DNA of 64,000 nucleotides from Kaistella flava (ex Peng et al. 2021) (GCF_015191005.1 NZ_CP040442.1:1612001-1676000), one strand, 5' to 3'. Positions 16,229 to 25,996 are shown, counted from the first letter of the stretch. Program-made: numbers and translations. Notes: generated by a model from the sequence alone, not told the origin.

Positions 16229-16807
16229 ATGATAAATATCGTTCTATTCGGTCCTCCAGGAAGCGGAAAAGGTACACAAGCACAGAATTTGATTGAAAAA
16301 TTCAATTTGAAACAAATTTCTACTGGTGACTTATTTCGTTACAATATGAAAAACAACACCGCATTAGGTGAGTTAGCAAAATCATATATCGACAAAGGCG
16401 AATTGGTTCCAGACCAAGTAACCATTGACATGTTGACCGATGAATTGAAAAAACCATGTGATGCACAAGGATTTATTTTCGACGGATTTCCAAGAACAGC
16501 AACCCAGACAGAAGCTTTGGAACAAATCGTTAAAGAAGTTTTAAACAGCGATATCAATGTTTGCCTTTCTTTAATAGTAGAAGATAAGGTTTTAGTTGAA
16601 CGCCTGTTGAAAAGAGGAGAAACCAGTGGAAGAACTGATGATTCAAATCAAGAAATCATCAGCAATAGAATTAAAGAATATTACGCAAAAACTGCAGAAG
16701 TTGCCGAGTTGTACAAACAACAGGGAAAATATGTAGAAGTAAACGGAGTTGGAGCAATCGATGAAATCTCTGAAAAACTTTTTGCGGAAGTAGAAAAAAT
16801 AAAATAA
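16229..16807 (+). CDS. adk: Adenylate kinase
   Basis: A 192-residue adenylate kinase. P-loop GPPGSGKGTQA at the N-terminus, AMP-site residues in STGDLFRYN and GFPRTATQ, and a short LID (SGRTDD) without the zinc-binding cysteines of long forms. It balances ATP, ADP and AMP. It is spaced 19 nt behind hpt. A palindromic repeat at 16815-16879 separates it from obg. Confidence 0.95.
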   Translation: MINIVLFGPPGSGKGTQAQNLIEKFNLKQISTGDLFRYNMKNNTALGELAKSYIDKGELVPDQVTIDMLTDELKKPCDAQGFIFDGFPRTATQTEALEQIVKEVLNSDINVCLSLIVEDKVLVERLLKRGETSGRTDDSNQEIISNRIKEYYAKTAEVAELYKQQGKYVEVNGVGAIDEISEKLFAEVEKIK

Positions 16808-16814
16808 AAAAATC

Positions 16815-16879
16815 GTTATTGCGAGCGCAGTAAAGCAATCTGTTGAATTGGATTGCTTTGTCGTTTTTTCTCGTCATAA
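16815..16879. repeat. REP-like palindromic repeat between adk and obg
   Basis: Outer GTTATTGCGAG and CTCGTCATAAC pair with one internal mismatch region; the inner AAAGCAATC (16832-16840) and GATTGCTTT (16851-16859) pair perfectly around a 10-nt loop. From memory, GTCATTGCGAGCG-type palindromes are widespread between genes in Bacteroidota. Confidence 0.6.
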
Positions 16880-16893
16880 CTAAGAACTGAATT

Positions 16894-17877
16894 ATGTCAA
16901 ATTTCGTAGATTACGTAAAAATCCATTGTACAAGTGGTCATGGTGGTGGAGGCTCAGCGCATCTTAACCGTGAGAAATATGTTCCAAAAGGTGGACCTGA
17001 TGGTGGAGATGGTGGACGTGGTGGTCACGTAATTTTAAAAGGAAATGCGCACGAGTGGACTTTGCTTCCACTGAGATACACAAGACACATTAAAGCAGAA
17101 CGCGGTAAAAACGGGAGTAAAAACCAGTTAACCGGTGCTTATGGTGAAGACGTCTATATTGAAGTTCCGCTTGGAACCATTGCTAAAAATGAAGAAGGAG
17201 AAGTTGTTGCTGAAATTTTAGAACATGGTCAGGAAATTATCTTGATGCACGGTGGAAAAGGTGGAAAAGGTAATGAGCATTTTAAATCTTCTACCAATCA
17301 AACTCCAAGATATGCACAACCGGGATTGCCTGGTGAAGAAGGCTATATCACTTTTGAATTAAAATTGCTTGCTGATGTAGGATTAGTAGGATTTCCAAAT
17401 GCTGGAAAATCAACTTTACTGGCAGCAGTTTCTGCAGCAAAACCAAAAATTGCCAACTACGCTTTTACAACGTTGACGCCCAATTTAGGAATTGTAGATT
17501 ACCGGAATTACAAATCTTTCGTAATGGCAGATATTCCAGGAATCATCGAAGGTGCTGCGGAAGGTAAAGGTCTTGGACATCGATTCTTAAGACATATTGA
17601 AAGAAACTCCATTCTTTTATTCTTAATTCCGGCCGATTCAGAAAGTCATTTTGAGGAGTTTAAAATTCTGGAAAATGAATTGCAGGAATATAATCCGGAG
17701 CTTTTAGATAAAGATTTCATTATTTCTATTTCTAAAGCAGATCTTTTAGATGATGAATTGAAAGCTGAAATTTCTAAAGAATTCCCTGAAAACAAGCAAC
17801 CTATTTTCTTTTCAGCTGTTACCCAAGAAGGATTAATGGAATTGAAAGATGCAATCTGGAAACAGTTACACGGATAA
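16894..17877 (+). CDS. obg: Obg/CgtA GTPase
   Basis: A 327-residue Obg GTPase. The N-terminal glycine-rich Obg fold covers about 1-158 ([30 protein letters not shown]). The G domain carries [10 protein letters not shown] (G1), DIPGIIEGA (G3) and SKAD (G4). It stops after the G domain with no C-terminal OCT domain. Obg proteins act in large ribosomal subunit assembly and the stress response. The palindromic repeat upstream may still allow transcription from adk. Confidence 0.95.
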   Translation: MSNFVDYVKIHCTSGHGGGGSAHLNREKYVPKGGPDGGDGGRGGHVILKGNAHEWTLLPLRYTRHIKAERGKNGSKNQLTGAYGEDVYIEVPLGTIAKNEEGEVVAEILEHGQEIILMHGGKGGKGNEHFKSSTNQTPRYAQPGLPGEEGYITFELKLLADVGLVGFPNAGKSTLLAAVSAAKPKIANYAFTTLTPNLGIVDYRNYKSFVMADIPGIIEGAAEGKGLGHRFLRHIERNSILLFLIPADSESHFEEFKILENELQEYNPELLDKDFIISISKADLLDDELKAEISKEFPENKQPIFFSAVTQEGLMELKDAIWKQLHG

Positions 17878-17970
17878 GATTTATAAACGGATATAAAAAT
17901 AATAGGTTTGCTTTTAGCAGATCTATTTTTTTTTGGAATAATAATTGAAATCAATTTTCAAAATAAAAAT

Positions 17971-18444
17971 ATGAAATACGTACTCAGTCTTTTCTCTTTC
18001 CTTCTGATCGTTTCGTGCGCTACAACTAAAACAACTTCCAAGTATTCCAAAATTGAATATTCTGCCGGACCTTGTTTTGGCTTCTGCCCTATTTTTAAAA
18101 TGACGATTAACAGCGACAGAACTGCAACATTTGAAGCAGAACGCTTTAATTTCTCGCGAGATACAGAATCACAAAAAAGCGAAGGATCTTTCCAAGGAAA
18201 AATTGATCAGGAACATTACAATCAATTAATTTCCCTTCTGGATTCTTTACCCAAAGATTTAAAAGATGATTATGGAAATAAAAACGTTACCGATCTGCCA
18301 ACTTCTAATTTAACCCTTAATTATCAAGATGGACACCTTAAAAAAGTCCAGGATTACGGCAAACGTGGAACACCAGAGTTAGTAAAAGTATATCAGTTTT
18401 TTGAAGATTTAAAAACCAATCAAAATTGGACGAAGATTGAATAA
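17971..18444 (+). CDS. DUF6438 lipoprotein
   Basis: A 157-residue protein with a lipoprotein signal peptide (LLIVSC, Cys14 or so). The DUF6438 core begins YSAGPCFGFCPIFKMTI, in which the two cysteines are a conserved feature. Function unknown; it probably sits in the periplasm or outer membrane. I used ATG 17971 rather than the longer frame from 17908, because only the later start gives a signal peptide and the upstream 21 codons look like spacer. Confidence 0.78.
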   Translation: MKYVLSLFSFLLIVSCATTKTTSKYSKIEYSAGPCFGFCPIFKMTINSDRTATFEAERFNFSRDTESQKSEGSFQGKIDQEHYNQLISLLDSLPKDLKDDYGNKNVTDLPTSNLTLNYQDGHLKKVQDYGKRGTPELVKVYQFFEDLKTNQNWTKIE

Positions 18445-18528
18445 TTCATAAATATCCATTACTAAAAATAATTAAACTATATTTGCAAAACTAAATTCCT
18501 TCTTCACGGAAGGATTTTTTATGGACGA

Positions 18529-18620
18529 TGTCATTCTAGATGAATCCGCTTCCCTGCGGAATTGAAAACTTTAAAAGTTTTTTACTTCATTTCCTTCGTT
18601 ACATTATTTATAGAATGACA
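18529..18620. repeat. Palindromic dispersed repeat (TGTCATTCTA)
   Basis: TGTCATTCTA (18529-18538) and TAGAATGACA (18611-18620) form a 10-bp perfect outer stem with 72 nt between them, including a small TCCGC/GCGGA hairpin and an AAAACTTT/AAAGTTTT hairpin. It is a REP-like element of the TGTCATTCTGA type seen in many flavobacteria, here just upstream of a helicase gene. Confidence 0.55.
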
Positions 18621-18651
18621 CGAGTTTCATTTTAATTAAAAAACATTTCAT

Positions 18652-19908
18652 TTGAATTTTACCGACTTAAACTTAATTGATCCTATCGCAAAAGCGCTTA
18701 AGGAAGAGGGTTACACCCAACCAACACCTATTCAACAAAAATCGATTCCCCACATATTGCAAGGCAGAGATTTACTGGGAACCGCACAAACCGGAACAGG
18801 AAAAACTGCAGCATTTGCGATTCCTATCCTACAAAATTTAGCAATCAAAAATGCTAAAAACAATCACATTAAAGTTTTAATTCTTACTCCAACGAGAGAA
18901 TTAGCCATTCAGATTGATGAGAGTTTCAAATCTTACGGAAGACACTTGAAATTAAGAAATCTAGTGGTTTTCGGAGGTGTAAAACAAGCTGCCCAAGAAA
19001 ACGCTTTAAGAAGAGGCGTTGATATTTTGGTAGCAACTCCAGGAAGATTACTGGATTTTATTTCTCAAGGAATTATTTCATTAAAGCATTTAGAAGTTTT
19101 CGTTTTAGACGAAGCAGACAGAATGCTTGATATGGGATTTGTTCACGATGTGAAGAGAATTATTAAATTGCTTCCACCAAAAAGACAAACCCTATTCTTC
19201 TCGGCGACGTTCCCGGAAGAAATTAACAAATTAGCGAGCTCTATGCTTACTAATCCAATTCAGGTTGAAGTAGCGCCCGTTTCTGCAACGGCTGATACGA
19301 TTCAACAGAAAGTATATTTCGTTGATAAAGACAACAAACTGGATCTGTTAACGCATATTTTACAGCAAGAAATTAAGGAATCTGTTTTGGTATTTTCACG
19401 TACAAAACATGGTGCTGATAAAATTGCCAGAAAACTACAAAGCCATAAAATTTCTGCAGAAGCAATTCACGGAAATAAATCTCAGAATCAAAGACAGAAC
19501 GCTCTTACTAATTTTAAATCTGGAAAAACGAGAATCTTAGTTGCGACTGATATTGCAGCCAGAGGAATCGACATCGATGAGTTGAAATATGTAGTAAATT
19601 TTGAATTGTCTGACGTGTCTGAAACTTATGTTCACCGTATTGGTAGAACAGGAAGAGCGGGTGCAGAAGGAAGTTCAATTTCTTTCGTTGACGGTCTGGA
19701 TTTATTAAATCTAAAGAACACAGAGAAACTAATCGGCAAGAAAATTCCGGTTGAAAAAGAACATCCTTTCCATACTGAGAATTTAGTAGCTGAAAAAAGA
19801 GATTCTAATAACAAACCTTTCAGACCAAGACCGCAAGGCCAAGGGAATGCAAGTAACAGTCATAGTAAGAAGCCTAACAATAAGAGTAATTTTTCGAGAG
19901 GAAAATAG
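18652..19908 (+). CDS. DEAD-box RNA helicase (RhlE-like)
   Basis: A 418-residue DEAD-box helicase. Q motif (TQPTPIQQKSIP), motif I AQTGTGKT, motif II DEADRMLD, motif III SAT, motif VI HRIGRTGRAG. The C-terminal tail after about residue 375 is basic and rich in N, S and K. The start is TTG at 18652; no in-frame ATG lies close upstream, and the family N-terminus begins exactly here. It remodels RNA, probably in ribosome assembly or decay. It is convergent with the acyltransferase through the terminator at 19928-19968. Confidence 0.93.
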   Translation: MNFTDLNLIDPIAKALKEEGYTQPTPIQQKSIPHILQGRDLLGTAQTGTGKTAAFAIPILQNLAIKNAKNNHIKVLILTPTRELAIQIDESFKSYGRHLKLRNLVVFGGVKQAAQENALRRGVDILVATPGRLLDFISQGIISLKHLEVFVLDEADRMLDMGFVHDVKRIIKLLPPKRQTLFFSATFPEEINKLASSMLTNPIQVEVAPVSATADTIQQKVYFVDKDNKLDLLTHILQQEIKESVLVFSRTKHGADKIARKLQSHKISAEAIHGNKSQNQRQNALTNFKSGKTRILVATDIAARGIDIDELKYVVNFELSDVSETYVHRIGRTGRAGAEGSSISFVDGLDLLNLKNTEKLIGKKIPVEKEHPFHTENLVAEKRDSNNKPFRPRPQGQGNASNSHSKKPNNKSNFSRGK

Positions 19909-19927
19909 GTTGTTGCTAAAAAACATT

Positions 19928-19968
19928 TGCCACGAACTCGCGAATTAATCATTTGTGAATTCGTGGCA
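19928..19968. terminator. Bidirectional terminator between convergent genes
   Basis: Perfect 9-bp stem TGCCACGAA/TTCGTGGCA, with an inner stem TCGCGAAT/ATTTGTGA that pairs with wobbles. It lies between the helicase (+) and the acyltransferase (-), with a T-run on the plus strand. Confidence 0.7.
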
Positions 19969-19972
19969 TTTT

Positions 19973-21094
19973 TTATAGATTTAGTTTGTTAAAAACAGGA
20001 TTTGCGTACATTTCCAAAAGCGCTTGATTCATACAATGATTATTTTTAACAATGCTTAAATTCATTCTTTTGATAAAGAATTGCTTTTCCTGTTCAGTAT
20101 AATATTTCGAATATAGAGTGCTGTTTTTCAGTAAATCTGCAGCAATATAATTACTTGGCCAAAGTTTGTAACCCTCTACAATTTTTTTGGTTAAAACCTC
20201 TGCCAACTTCTGTATTTGCTTATTAGAATTCGAAACGGAGTTTTCAATATCCGTATAAATCTCATCTTCTATCTTGCCAAAATGCAAGTGAATTCTTTTC
20301 TTTTGGCCAGAAACGCCCGTCATAATATTGAGAAAATCTTCGTTTTTGTGCTTTTCTTGATTCAGATGATCTGCGCACATTTTTTCAACTTTCAATTTGT
20401 CTGTCGGGTCTAACTCATAAGAAATAGAAACAGGAACTACTTTTAATTTTTTAAAATATTGACAAGGTTTACTTTGCTCATCAAACATAGAAATCATTTT
20501 CAAAACGCCAGCTTGGGTGAAATCATTACCATCTTTAGCACGACCTTCTCGCTGCGCAATCCAAACCGAGCGATTTTCACTGGTTAACAATTGGAAAATA
20601 TATTCAGATAAAAGTTTGCTGTTTTCTAAAAGTTCCCTTGGCGCTGCACTACGTTTTACAAAAAAATTCCGGTTTAGTTTTGCCAAAATAAGGTATAAAT
20701 CTCTTTGCACCAAATTATCTCCAATGACCGATGCTGTCAGGTTTAAACCTTTCTCTAACAAAGCAAAATTTAACAAACAGGTGTCTAAAAGAATATCCCG
20801 GTGATTGGATATAAAAAGATAAGATTCCTTTTTATTCAAATTTTCTGCTCCAGAAATAGTAAACCCGTCAGAACTTGCTTTCAAAACATTCTTGATACTT
20901 GGGTAAATAATGAATTTCTGAAAATCTTCGATAGAATGGATATCGCCAACAATTTGCTGTATTTTTTCATCTGAAATATTAGGAAGACTATAATGCAGAA
21001 GAAGTTTCATCATAGGATGGCGCATTATAAAGCGTATTGCAGGATTCACTTCTTCGGGATGATAAAATCTTATGCTGTCGAATTTCTTTTTCAT
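19973..21094 (-). CDS. 1-acyl-glycerol-phosphate acyltransferase-family protein
   Basis: A 373-residue protein with the PlsC-type acyltransferase motif I NHRDILLD (HX4D, around residues 97-102) and motif III-like IAQREGRAKDG. It is longer than PlsC (about 240 residues), with an N-terminal 75-residue extension and a C-terminal helical domain. Members transfer acyl chains to phospholipid or ornithine-lipid precursors at the membrane. The TatD gene ends 10 nt upstream on the same strand, so the two are likely co-transcribed. The acyl acceptor cannot be named. Confidence 0.78.
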   Translation of the reverse strand: MKKKFDSIRFYHPEEVNPAIRFIMRHPMMKLLLHYSLPNISDEKIQQIVGDIHSIEDFQKFIIYPSIKNVLKASSDGFTISGAENLNKKESYLFISNHRDILLDTCLLNFALLEKGLNLTASVIGDNLVQRDLYLILAKLNRNFFVKRSAAPRELLENSKLLSEYIFQLLTSENRSVWIAQREGRAKDGNDFTQAGVLKMISMFDEQSKPCQYFKKLKVVPVSISYELDPTDKLKVEKMCADHLNQEKHKNEDFLNIMTGVSGQKKRIHLHFGKIEDEIYTDIENSVSNSNKQIQKLAEVLTKKIVEGYKLWPSNYIAADLLKNSTLYSKYYTEQEKQFFIKRMNLSIVKNNHCMNQALLEMYANPVFNKLNL

Positions 21095-21103
21095 TATTTT
21101 TCT

Positions 21104-21868
21104 TTACCTATTAAAAATCCGATTTGCGTTATCTGTAGTAATTCTATCGATTTCGGAAAAGTCTTTATTGTAAATATTCACGAGTTTTCCAACAACCAAA
21201 TCCAGATAAGAACTTTCGTTTCTTTTTCCGCGATGTGGAACAGGAGCTAAATAAGGAGAGTCGGTTTCTAAGACGATTTTATCTAAAGGGATTTCGTTTA
21301 AGAATTGATCGATCTTTCCATTTTTAAAGGTGACTACTCCACCGATTCCTAAAATGAAGTTTAGGTTAATCGCTCTTTTTGCCTGGTCCAAATCTCCTGA
21401 GAAGCAATGGAAAATCCCCCGTAATTTTGGATGCTTTTTTCGGTCTAAAACTTCAAATGTTTCATCGAAACTTTCTCTGGTATGAATAACAATGGGTAGA
21501 TCTTTTTCAATCGCCCAATCGATTTGTTGTTCAAAAGCTTTTACCTGAATATCTAAAGTGGTTTTATCCCAATACAAATCAATTCCGATTTCTCCGATGG
21601 CTGCGAATGGTCTTTGGTTTAAATAATCTTCAACTAATTTCAGTTCCTGTTCCCACGATTCTGGTTTTACATAACATGGATGTAATCCCATCATAGAAAT
21701 AATCTGATTTGGATATTCACTTTCCAAAGCGAGCATTTTTTCGTGCGTTTCAGAATTAATGGCTGGGAGATAAAATTTGGAAACGCCTTTATTTAAAGCT
21801 CTTTCGATCATTTCTTTTCGGTCTTCGTCGAATTCTTCGGAATACAAGTGAGTGTGGGTATCGATCAT
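21104..21868 (-). CDS. TatD-family hydrolase
   Basis: A 254-residue TIM-barrel metal hydrolase of the TatD/YcfH family. Metal ligands are the N-terminal DTHTHLY, GEIGIDLY, VIHTRES, HCFSGD and ETDSPYL blocks. Members act as 3-prime to 5-prime DNases or in DNA repair. The name TatD is historical and does not imply the Tat pathway. It is followed 9 nt later by the acyltransferase gene, a pairing without obvious functional link. Confidence 0.93.
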   Translation of the reverse strand: MIDTHTHLYSEEFDEDRKEMIERALNKGVSKFYLPAINSETHEKMLALESEYPNQIISMMGLHPCYVKPESWEQELKLVEDYLNQRPFAAIGEIGIDLYWDKTTLDIQVKAFEQQIDWAIEKDLPIVIHTRESFDETFEVLDRKKHPKLRGIFHCFSGDLDQAKRAINLNFILGIGGVVTFKNGKIDQFLNEIPLDKIVLETDSPYLAPVPHRGKRNESSYLDLVVGKLVNIYNKDFSEIDRITTDNANRIFNR

Positions 21869-21996
21869 TTTGGTTGTAAATTTTAGGATTTAGGTAGTAA
21901 GTAATTAGTTAAAGAAAACAGATTTTAAATAAAAAATTTTAAACCATTAAGAATGATGAAGGAGTTAAGAATATTAAGTTTTGAATCCTTCGGATT

Positions 21997-22950
21997 TTAA
22001 TTAAATATTTTATGCTTTACTTTCGCTTGTTGCATCGAAATTCTTTCTTTTATCTTTTCTAAAAACTCCTGGTATTTTGGATTTTTATCATCAGAGGTTT
22101 TATGATCTAAAGACTTTGCTATTTTTAAATTCTCTTCGATAAAATCCATGGTCTCATCGGAAAAATAAGCGTTTCCAAACTTTTCCCAGATATAATTAAT
22201 TGCTTGATTATTGGGATGAATTAAATCTTCTTTGTAGAAACGATAGTCCCGTAAATCATCCATTAAAATTTCATAAACCGGCAGATAATGGCAGTTTTCA
22301 AATTGTGGCAAAATTTCATGAATCGCTGAAATCAATTTCGATTTGCTCAAATTGTTTTCGACCATTCCATCTTTGGTGTGACGGACTGGCGAAACAGTAA
22401 ATAAAATTTGAACATTGGGTTTTGCGATGTCTTTCAGATTAACGATGGTTTCATAAATGGAATCTGTTAATTCTAAATTGGTCAATAATCTCTTTTCGAA
22501 ATATTTTGCAGGAATTTTATGGCAATTTGCGACCAGTTTTTTCTTCGGTAGAAATTCATAAATATAGGAAGTTCCATAAGTAATAAGAATCCAGTTGGTG
22601 TTTTGGAGAAACTGATTTCCGGCGTCGATTTGAGAATTAATCCGGTCTAAAGTCTGATGAAGAAACCGAGAATTAAAGGAAGTGTGATGATCCAGGGAAA
22701 TTACTTCTTCATTAAAACTAATTAAATCCGATTCTTCATAAAACCGAGCATCATGTAATTTCTTGATACTTTGATTGATGGAAAACGGATTGAAAAGCGT
22801 CCCAAAAGGATTATTAAAAGTTTGCAATTGTCCATCTTGAAGCAAATCGCTCATTTCGGTTGCAAAGCAAGAACCGATTGAAAAGATTTGATCTTCAACT
22901 TCAATTTTTTTATCGGAATTGGGAATATCTACTTCTGTTCTAAATTTCAT
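21997..22950 (-). CDS. GSCFA domain protein
   Basis: A 317-residue protein with the GSCFA signature (FSIGSCFATEMSDLL) near residue 25. Blocks such as LDHHTSFNSRF, LITYGTSYIYE and LFTVSPVRHTKDG follow; the C-terminus holds HPNNQAINYIWEKF. GSCFA proteins resemble SGNH-type hydrolases and are common in Bacteroidota; substrate unknown. No signal peptide is seen. The gap to TatD (21869-21996) contains a degenerate copy of the CCATTAAG repeat that is also found at 42.4-42.7 kb. Confidence 0.85.
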   Translation of the reverse strand: MKFRTEVDIPNSDKKIEVEDQIFSIGSCFATEMSDLLQDGQLQTFNNPFGTLFNPFSINQSIKKLHDARFYEESDLISFNEEVISLDHHTSFNSRFLHQTLDRINSQIDAGNQFLQNTNWILITYGTSYIYEFLPKKKLVANCHKIPAKYFEKRLLTNLELTDSIYETIVNLKDIAKPNVQILFTVSPVRHTKDGMVENNLSKSKLISAIHEILPQFENCHYLPVYEILMDDLRDYRFYKEDLIHPNNQAINYIWEKFGNAYFSDETMDFIEENLKIAKSLDHKTSDDKNPKYQEFLEKIKERISMQQAKVKHKIFN

Positions 22951-23004
22951 TGGTCAAGGAGACGATTATGATTTGTTAATGTGATGATGAAGGAGAATTC
23001 TTAT

Positions 23005-23976
23005 TTAGCTTTCTCTGCGCAATAAGTAATTAGCAAGTTCTACAAACGGCTTTTTCTTTTCGTCGGAAACATTGATTTTATTGAGATACTGCTGAGCAAG
23101 ATCATTATGTTCCTGAATAAGATGTAACGCTTTCTCATCCACTCTTGCACGACGGAATATTTTTTCTACGCTGTAGACTTTGTCCACATTATCGGTTTTC
23201 TTAGAATACCAAAATTCGAGTTCTTTCTTTTCTTCTTCGGTTGCGTGTTCCTTGGCTAAAAGATACAGGACCGTTTTTTTATTTTCGTAAATATCTCCTG
23301 CATGTTGTTTACCAATTTGTTCCTGGTTACCGAATACATCTAAATAATCATCCATGATCTGGAAAGCAATTCCAACATGTTTTCCAAAATTGAAAATGGC
23401 TTTTGCATCTTTAAAATCTGCACCGGCGATTAATGCACCAATTTCAAAAGAGGAAGCACTTAGAATCCCTGTTTTGTAGGTAATCATTCTGATGTAATCA
23501 TTGAAAGTAACTTCTTCCTGAGTCTCAAAATTGATATCATATTGTTGACCTTCACAAAGCAATAAACCAGTATGAATGAAAACACGCATGCATGCTTTAT
23601 ACAAATCAGGTTCTAGATTTTCAAAAAATTTAATGGCTTTGAACATCAAGGCATCTCCGGAAAGAATCCCTGTATTAATTCCATGCAAAGTATGAATAGT
23701 AGCTTTACCGCGTCGAAGTGGCGCTTCATCCATAATATCATCATGAATCAAGGTGAAGTTATGAAAAAACTCTATTGCTAAAGCAGGTCTAATTGCTTTC
23801 TTTAAATCACCACCAAACATTTCACACGCCATCAAGACCATCATCGGACGAAGTCTTTTTCCACCATGTGAAATAATATAATTCATGGGAGCATAAAGTT
23901 CCTCGGGTTTATCTTTGAAGATATATTTTTGAATCGCGGTAGCAACCATCTCCTGATATTCATCTAAAAACTGCAT
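23005..23976 (-). CDS. Long-chain polyprenyl diphosphate synthase
   Basis: A 323-residue trans-isoprenyl diphosphate synthase. The first aspartate-rich motif is LIHDDIMDEAPLRRG and the second is QIMDDYLDVFG. It extends farnesyl or similar diphosphate by IPP units to make a long all-trans chain, for menaquinone side chains. Chain length cannot be read from sequence. It could also supply lipid carriers used by the UbiA-like enzyme at 3043-3930, if that enzyme accepts all-trans chains (speculation). A -7 element lies 16 nt before the ATG. Confidence 0.9.
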   Translation of the reverse strand: MQFLDEYQEMVATAIQKYIFKDKPEELYAPMNYIISHGGKRLRPMMVLMACEMFGGDLKKAIRPALAIEFFHNFTLIHDDIMDEAPLRRGKATIHTLHGINTGILSGDALMFKAIKFFENLEPDLYKACMRVFIHTGLLLCEGQQYDINFETQEEVTFNDYIRMITYKTGILSASSFEIGALIAGADFKDAKAIFNFGKHVGIAFQIMDDYLDVFGNQEQIGKQHAGDIYENKKTVLYLLAKEHATEEEKKELEFWYSKKTDNVDKVYSVEKIFRRARVDEKALHLIQEHNDLAQQYLNKINVSDEKKKPFVELANYLLRRES

Positions 23977-23992
23977 AAATTTCTTGTTTGTG

Positions 23993-24000
23993 CAAAAATA
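23993..24000 (-). promoter_or_regulatory. Candidate -7 element of the polyprenyl synthase gene
   Basis: TATTTTTG on the minus strand, ending 16 nt before the ATG at 23976. Confidence 0.45.
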
Positions 24001-24044
24001 CGATTTAAAATAATTCTTTACCTATTAAAACAGGCACAAAAAAG

Positions 24045-24074
24045 AAGCCGTCTCATAACTATATGAAACGGCTT
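24045..24074 (-). terminator. Terminator of the phosphate transporter operon
   Basis: 12-bp stem, AAGCCGTCTCAT against ATGAAACGGCTT with one mismatch that becomes a G-U pair in the minus-strand RNA, followed by a T-run on that strand. It lies 111 nt past the transporter stop. Confidence 0.75.
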
Positions 24075-24184
24075 TTTTTATGTTTTTCTCACGGACTCCT
24101 GTCAGAGCATGGGTGTCAACTATTAGAATCTCAGAAGGTCAGTTGGAGTATTGAGACACTTTCTCCTATTATATAAAATATCTA

Positions 24185-25327
24185 TTATCTAAAAAACACC
24201 ACTACCAAATAAGTAACTCCTGCAACAAAGGCAGAAATTGGTATGGTTAAAATCCAAGCCCACAATAAACTTACGGTAATTCCCCAGCGAACTGCAGAAA
24301 CTCTTTTGGTTACGCCTACCCCGATAATTGCACCGGTAATAGTATGGGTTGTTGAAACTGGAATTCCGAAATGTTCTGAAATGAAAAGCGTAATTGCTCC
24401 AGCAGTTTCAGCTGCCACTCCTTCTAATGGAGTAACTTTCGTAATACGTGTTCCCATGGTTTTTACAATTTTCCAACCGCCACTCATGGTTCCTAAAGCA
24501 ATCATTAAAAATGACGTAAAAGGAACCCAGAAGTAATGTTCTACAAAATAATTAAACTGGTGCGTACTGTCTAAAGCTAAATAAACAGGATCGTGTAAAG
24601 TCTGTGTATGATGGTAAATCACAGCTGCTCCAATAATACCCATTACCTTTTGCGCATCATTGGTACCATGTCCTAAACTGAACAAGGCTGATGAAACTAA
24701 CTGTAATTTCTTAAAAACATTATCGGCTTTTCTAGGGCTTGATCTTTTCGAAACATTGACGATAAACAAAGTGATTACAATCGAAATCGCAGAACCAATC
24801 AATGGTGCCAGGAAGATGAATAAAAAGATCGGAATCACTTTATCATACCTGACGACATCCTGCGTAAAGAGTTGCTTAAAGGCCAGAATCAGTTTATCAA
24901 AAGTAGCCAAGTCCGGTTGAGCCAAAGCAATCACATGATAATCAGTCACCAAGGCATGCATTAACGCAGCACCTAAGAAACCACCAATTAAGGTATGTGA
25001 TGAAGAGGAAGGAATCCCAAACCACCAAGTTAATAAGTTCCACGCGATTGCGGCAACCAGACCCGCAAAGATGACTTCAAGATTAATGAAGTCGGTATTA
25101 ACGGATTTGGCAATCGTATTCCCGATCTTAAATTCTCCGATAACATAGGCAGCCAGGAAAAATGCTGCAAAATTCCAGACGGCAGCCCAAAGAACTGCTT
25201 GGAAAGGGGTTAATACTTTTGTTGAAACGATGGTCGCAATAGAATTTGCGGCATCGTGAAACCCATTGATATAGTCAAATATTAAGGCTAATACAATGAT
25301 TATTATAAGTAGAATCGGTAAATCCAT
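24185..25327 (-). CDS. Inorganic phosphate transporter (PiT family)
   Basis: A 380-residue PiT permease with about ten hydrophobic segments. The two inverted family signatures are GFHDAANSIATIVSTKVLTP (near the N-terminus) and GHGTNDAQKVMGIIGAA, plus a second repeat GIPVSTTHTITGAIIGVG. PiT proteins bring in metal phosphate by proton symport. The DUF47 gene is 30 nt upstream on the same strand, the usual partnership. Confidence 0.93.
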   Translation of the reverse strand: MDLPILLIIIIVLALIFDYINGFHDAANSIATIVSTKVLTPFQAVLWAAVWNFAAFFLAAYVIGEFKIGNTIAKSVNTDFINLEVIFAGLVAAIAWNLLTWWFGIPSSSSHTLIGGFLGAALMHALVTDYHVIALAQPDLATFDKLILAFKQLFTQDVVRYDKVIPIFLFIFLAPLIGSAISIVITLFIVNVSKRSSPRKADNVFKKLQLVSSALFSLGHGTNDAQKVMGIIGAAVIYHHTQTLHDPVYLALDSTHQFNYFVEHYFWVPFTSFLMIALGTMSGGWKIVKTMGTRITKVTPLEGVAAETAGAITLFISEHFGIPVSTTHTITGAIIGVGVTKRVSAVRWGITVSLLWAWILTIPISAFVAGVTYLVVVFFR

Positions 25328-25357
25328 TCTTTTCTTTATACTAAGTTAGGGAATAGA

Positions 25358-25996
25358 TTAAGCGTATTTAATCAAAATACTGTCAATCGTGTTTGCAACA
25401 TCTTCTGCTTTGTCAGTCACTGTTTCCAGATATTCCAAAACTGATTTTACTTTAATAATTAAGAGTGCATCATTGGTATCAAACAATTTAACAATTGCCT
25501 GACTCAATACGTCATCAGCGATATTTTCGAAAGAGTTGATTTTAATACAAGATTCTTTGACTGCTTTTGGATCTTTAAAATCGTTCAAGTTTTTAAGAGC
25601 CAATTGAACTTCAAGACAAGATTTGTAAATTAAAAGAGTAAATTCAGTGTAAGCAGGATCCAGTGGTGCTTTGTATAAATAAATATATTTAGCAGACGCA
25701 TACATAAAATCAGCAATATCATCTAAACCACTCGCTAAATGACTGATGTCTTCTCTGTCAAATGGAGTGATGAAGTTTTCTCCTAACTGCACGAAAATTT
25801 CATGTGTTAAATCATCCATTCTGTGTTCGTAGTCACTCATGTGTTGTAACATGGTGTCATCATTAATGTCAAAGTCAAGTAAACTTTCGTGAAATTCTTT
25901 TGACATCGCTACAAGCTCTTCTGCTACTTTTTCAAACAGTACAAAAAACACTTTGTCTTTCGGCTGGAACATTTTAAAAATATTTCCGATTCCCAT
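25358..25996 (-). CDS. DUF47 (PhoU-like) phosphate transport regulator
   Basis: A 212-residue all-helical DUF47/TIGR00153 protein, related in fold to PhoU. Acidic repeats such as HMSDYEHRMDDLTHEIF and DDIADFMYASAKYIYL fit the metal-binding E/DxxxD pattern of PhoU helices. DUF47 partners of PiT transporters modulate phosphate uptake from the cytoplasm. It leads the two-gene operon, with 30 nt before the transporter. A 621-nt gap lies upstream. Confidence 0.9.
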   Translation of the reverse strand: MGIGNIFKMFQPKDKVFFVLFEKVAEELVAMSKEFHESLLDFDINDDTMLQHMSDYEHRMDDLTHEIFVQLGENFITPFDREDISHLASGLDDIADFMYASAKYIYLYKAPLDPAYTEFTLLIYKSCLEVQLALKNLNDFKDPKAVKESCIKINSFENIADDVLSQAIVKLFDTNDALLIIKVKSVLEYLETVTDKAEDVANTIDSILIKYA

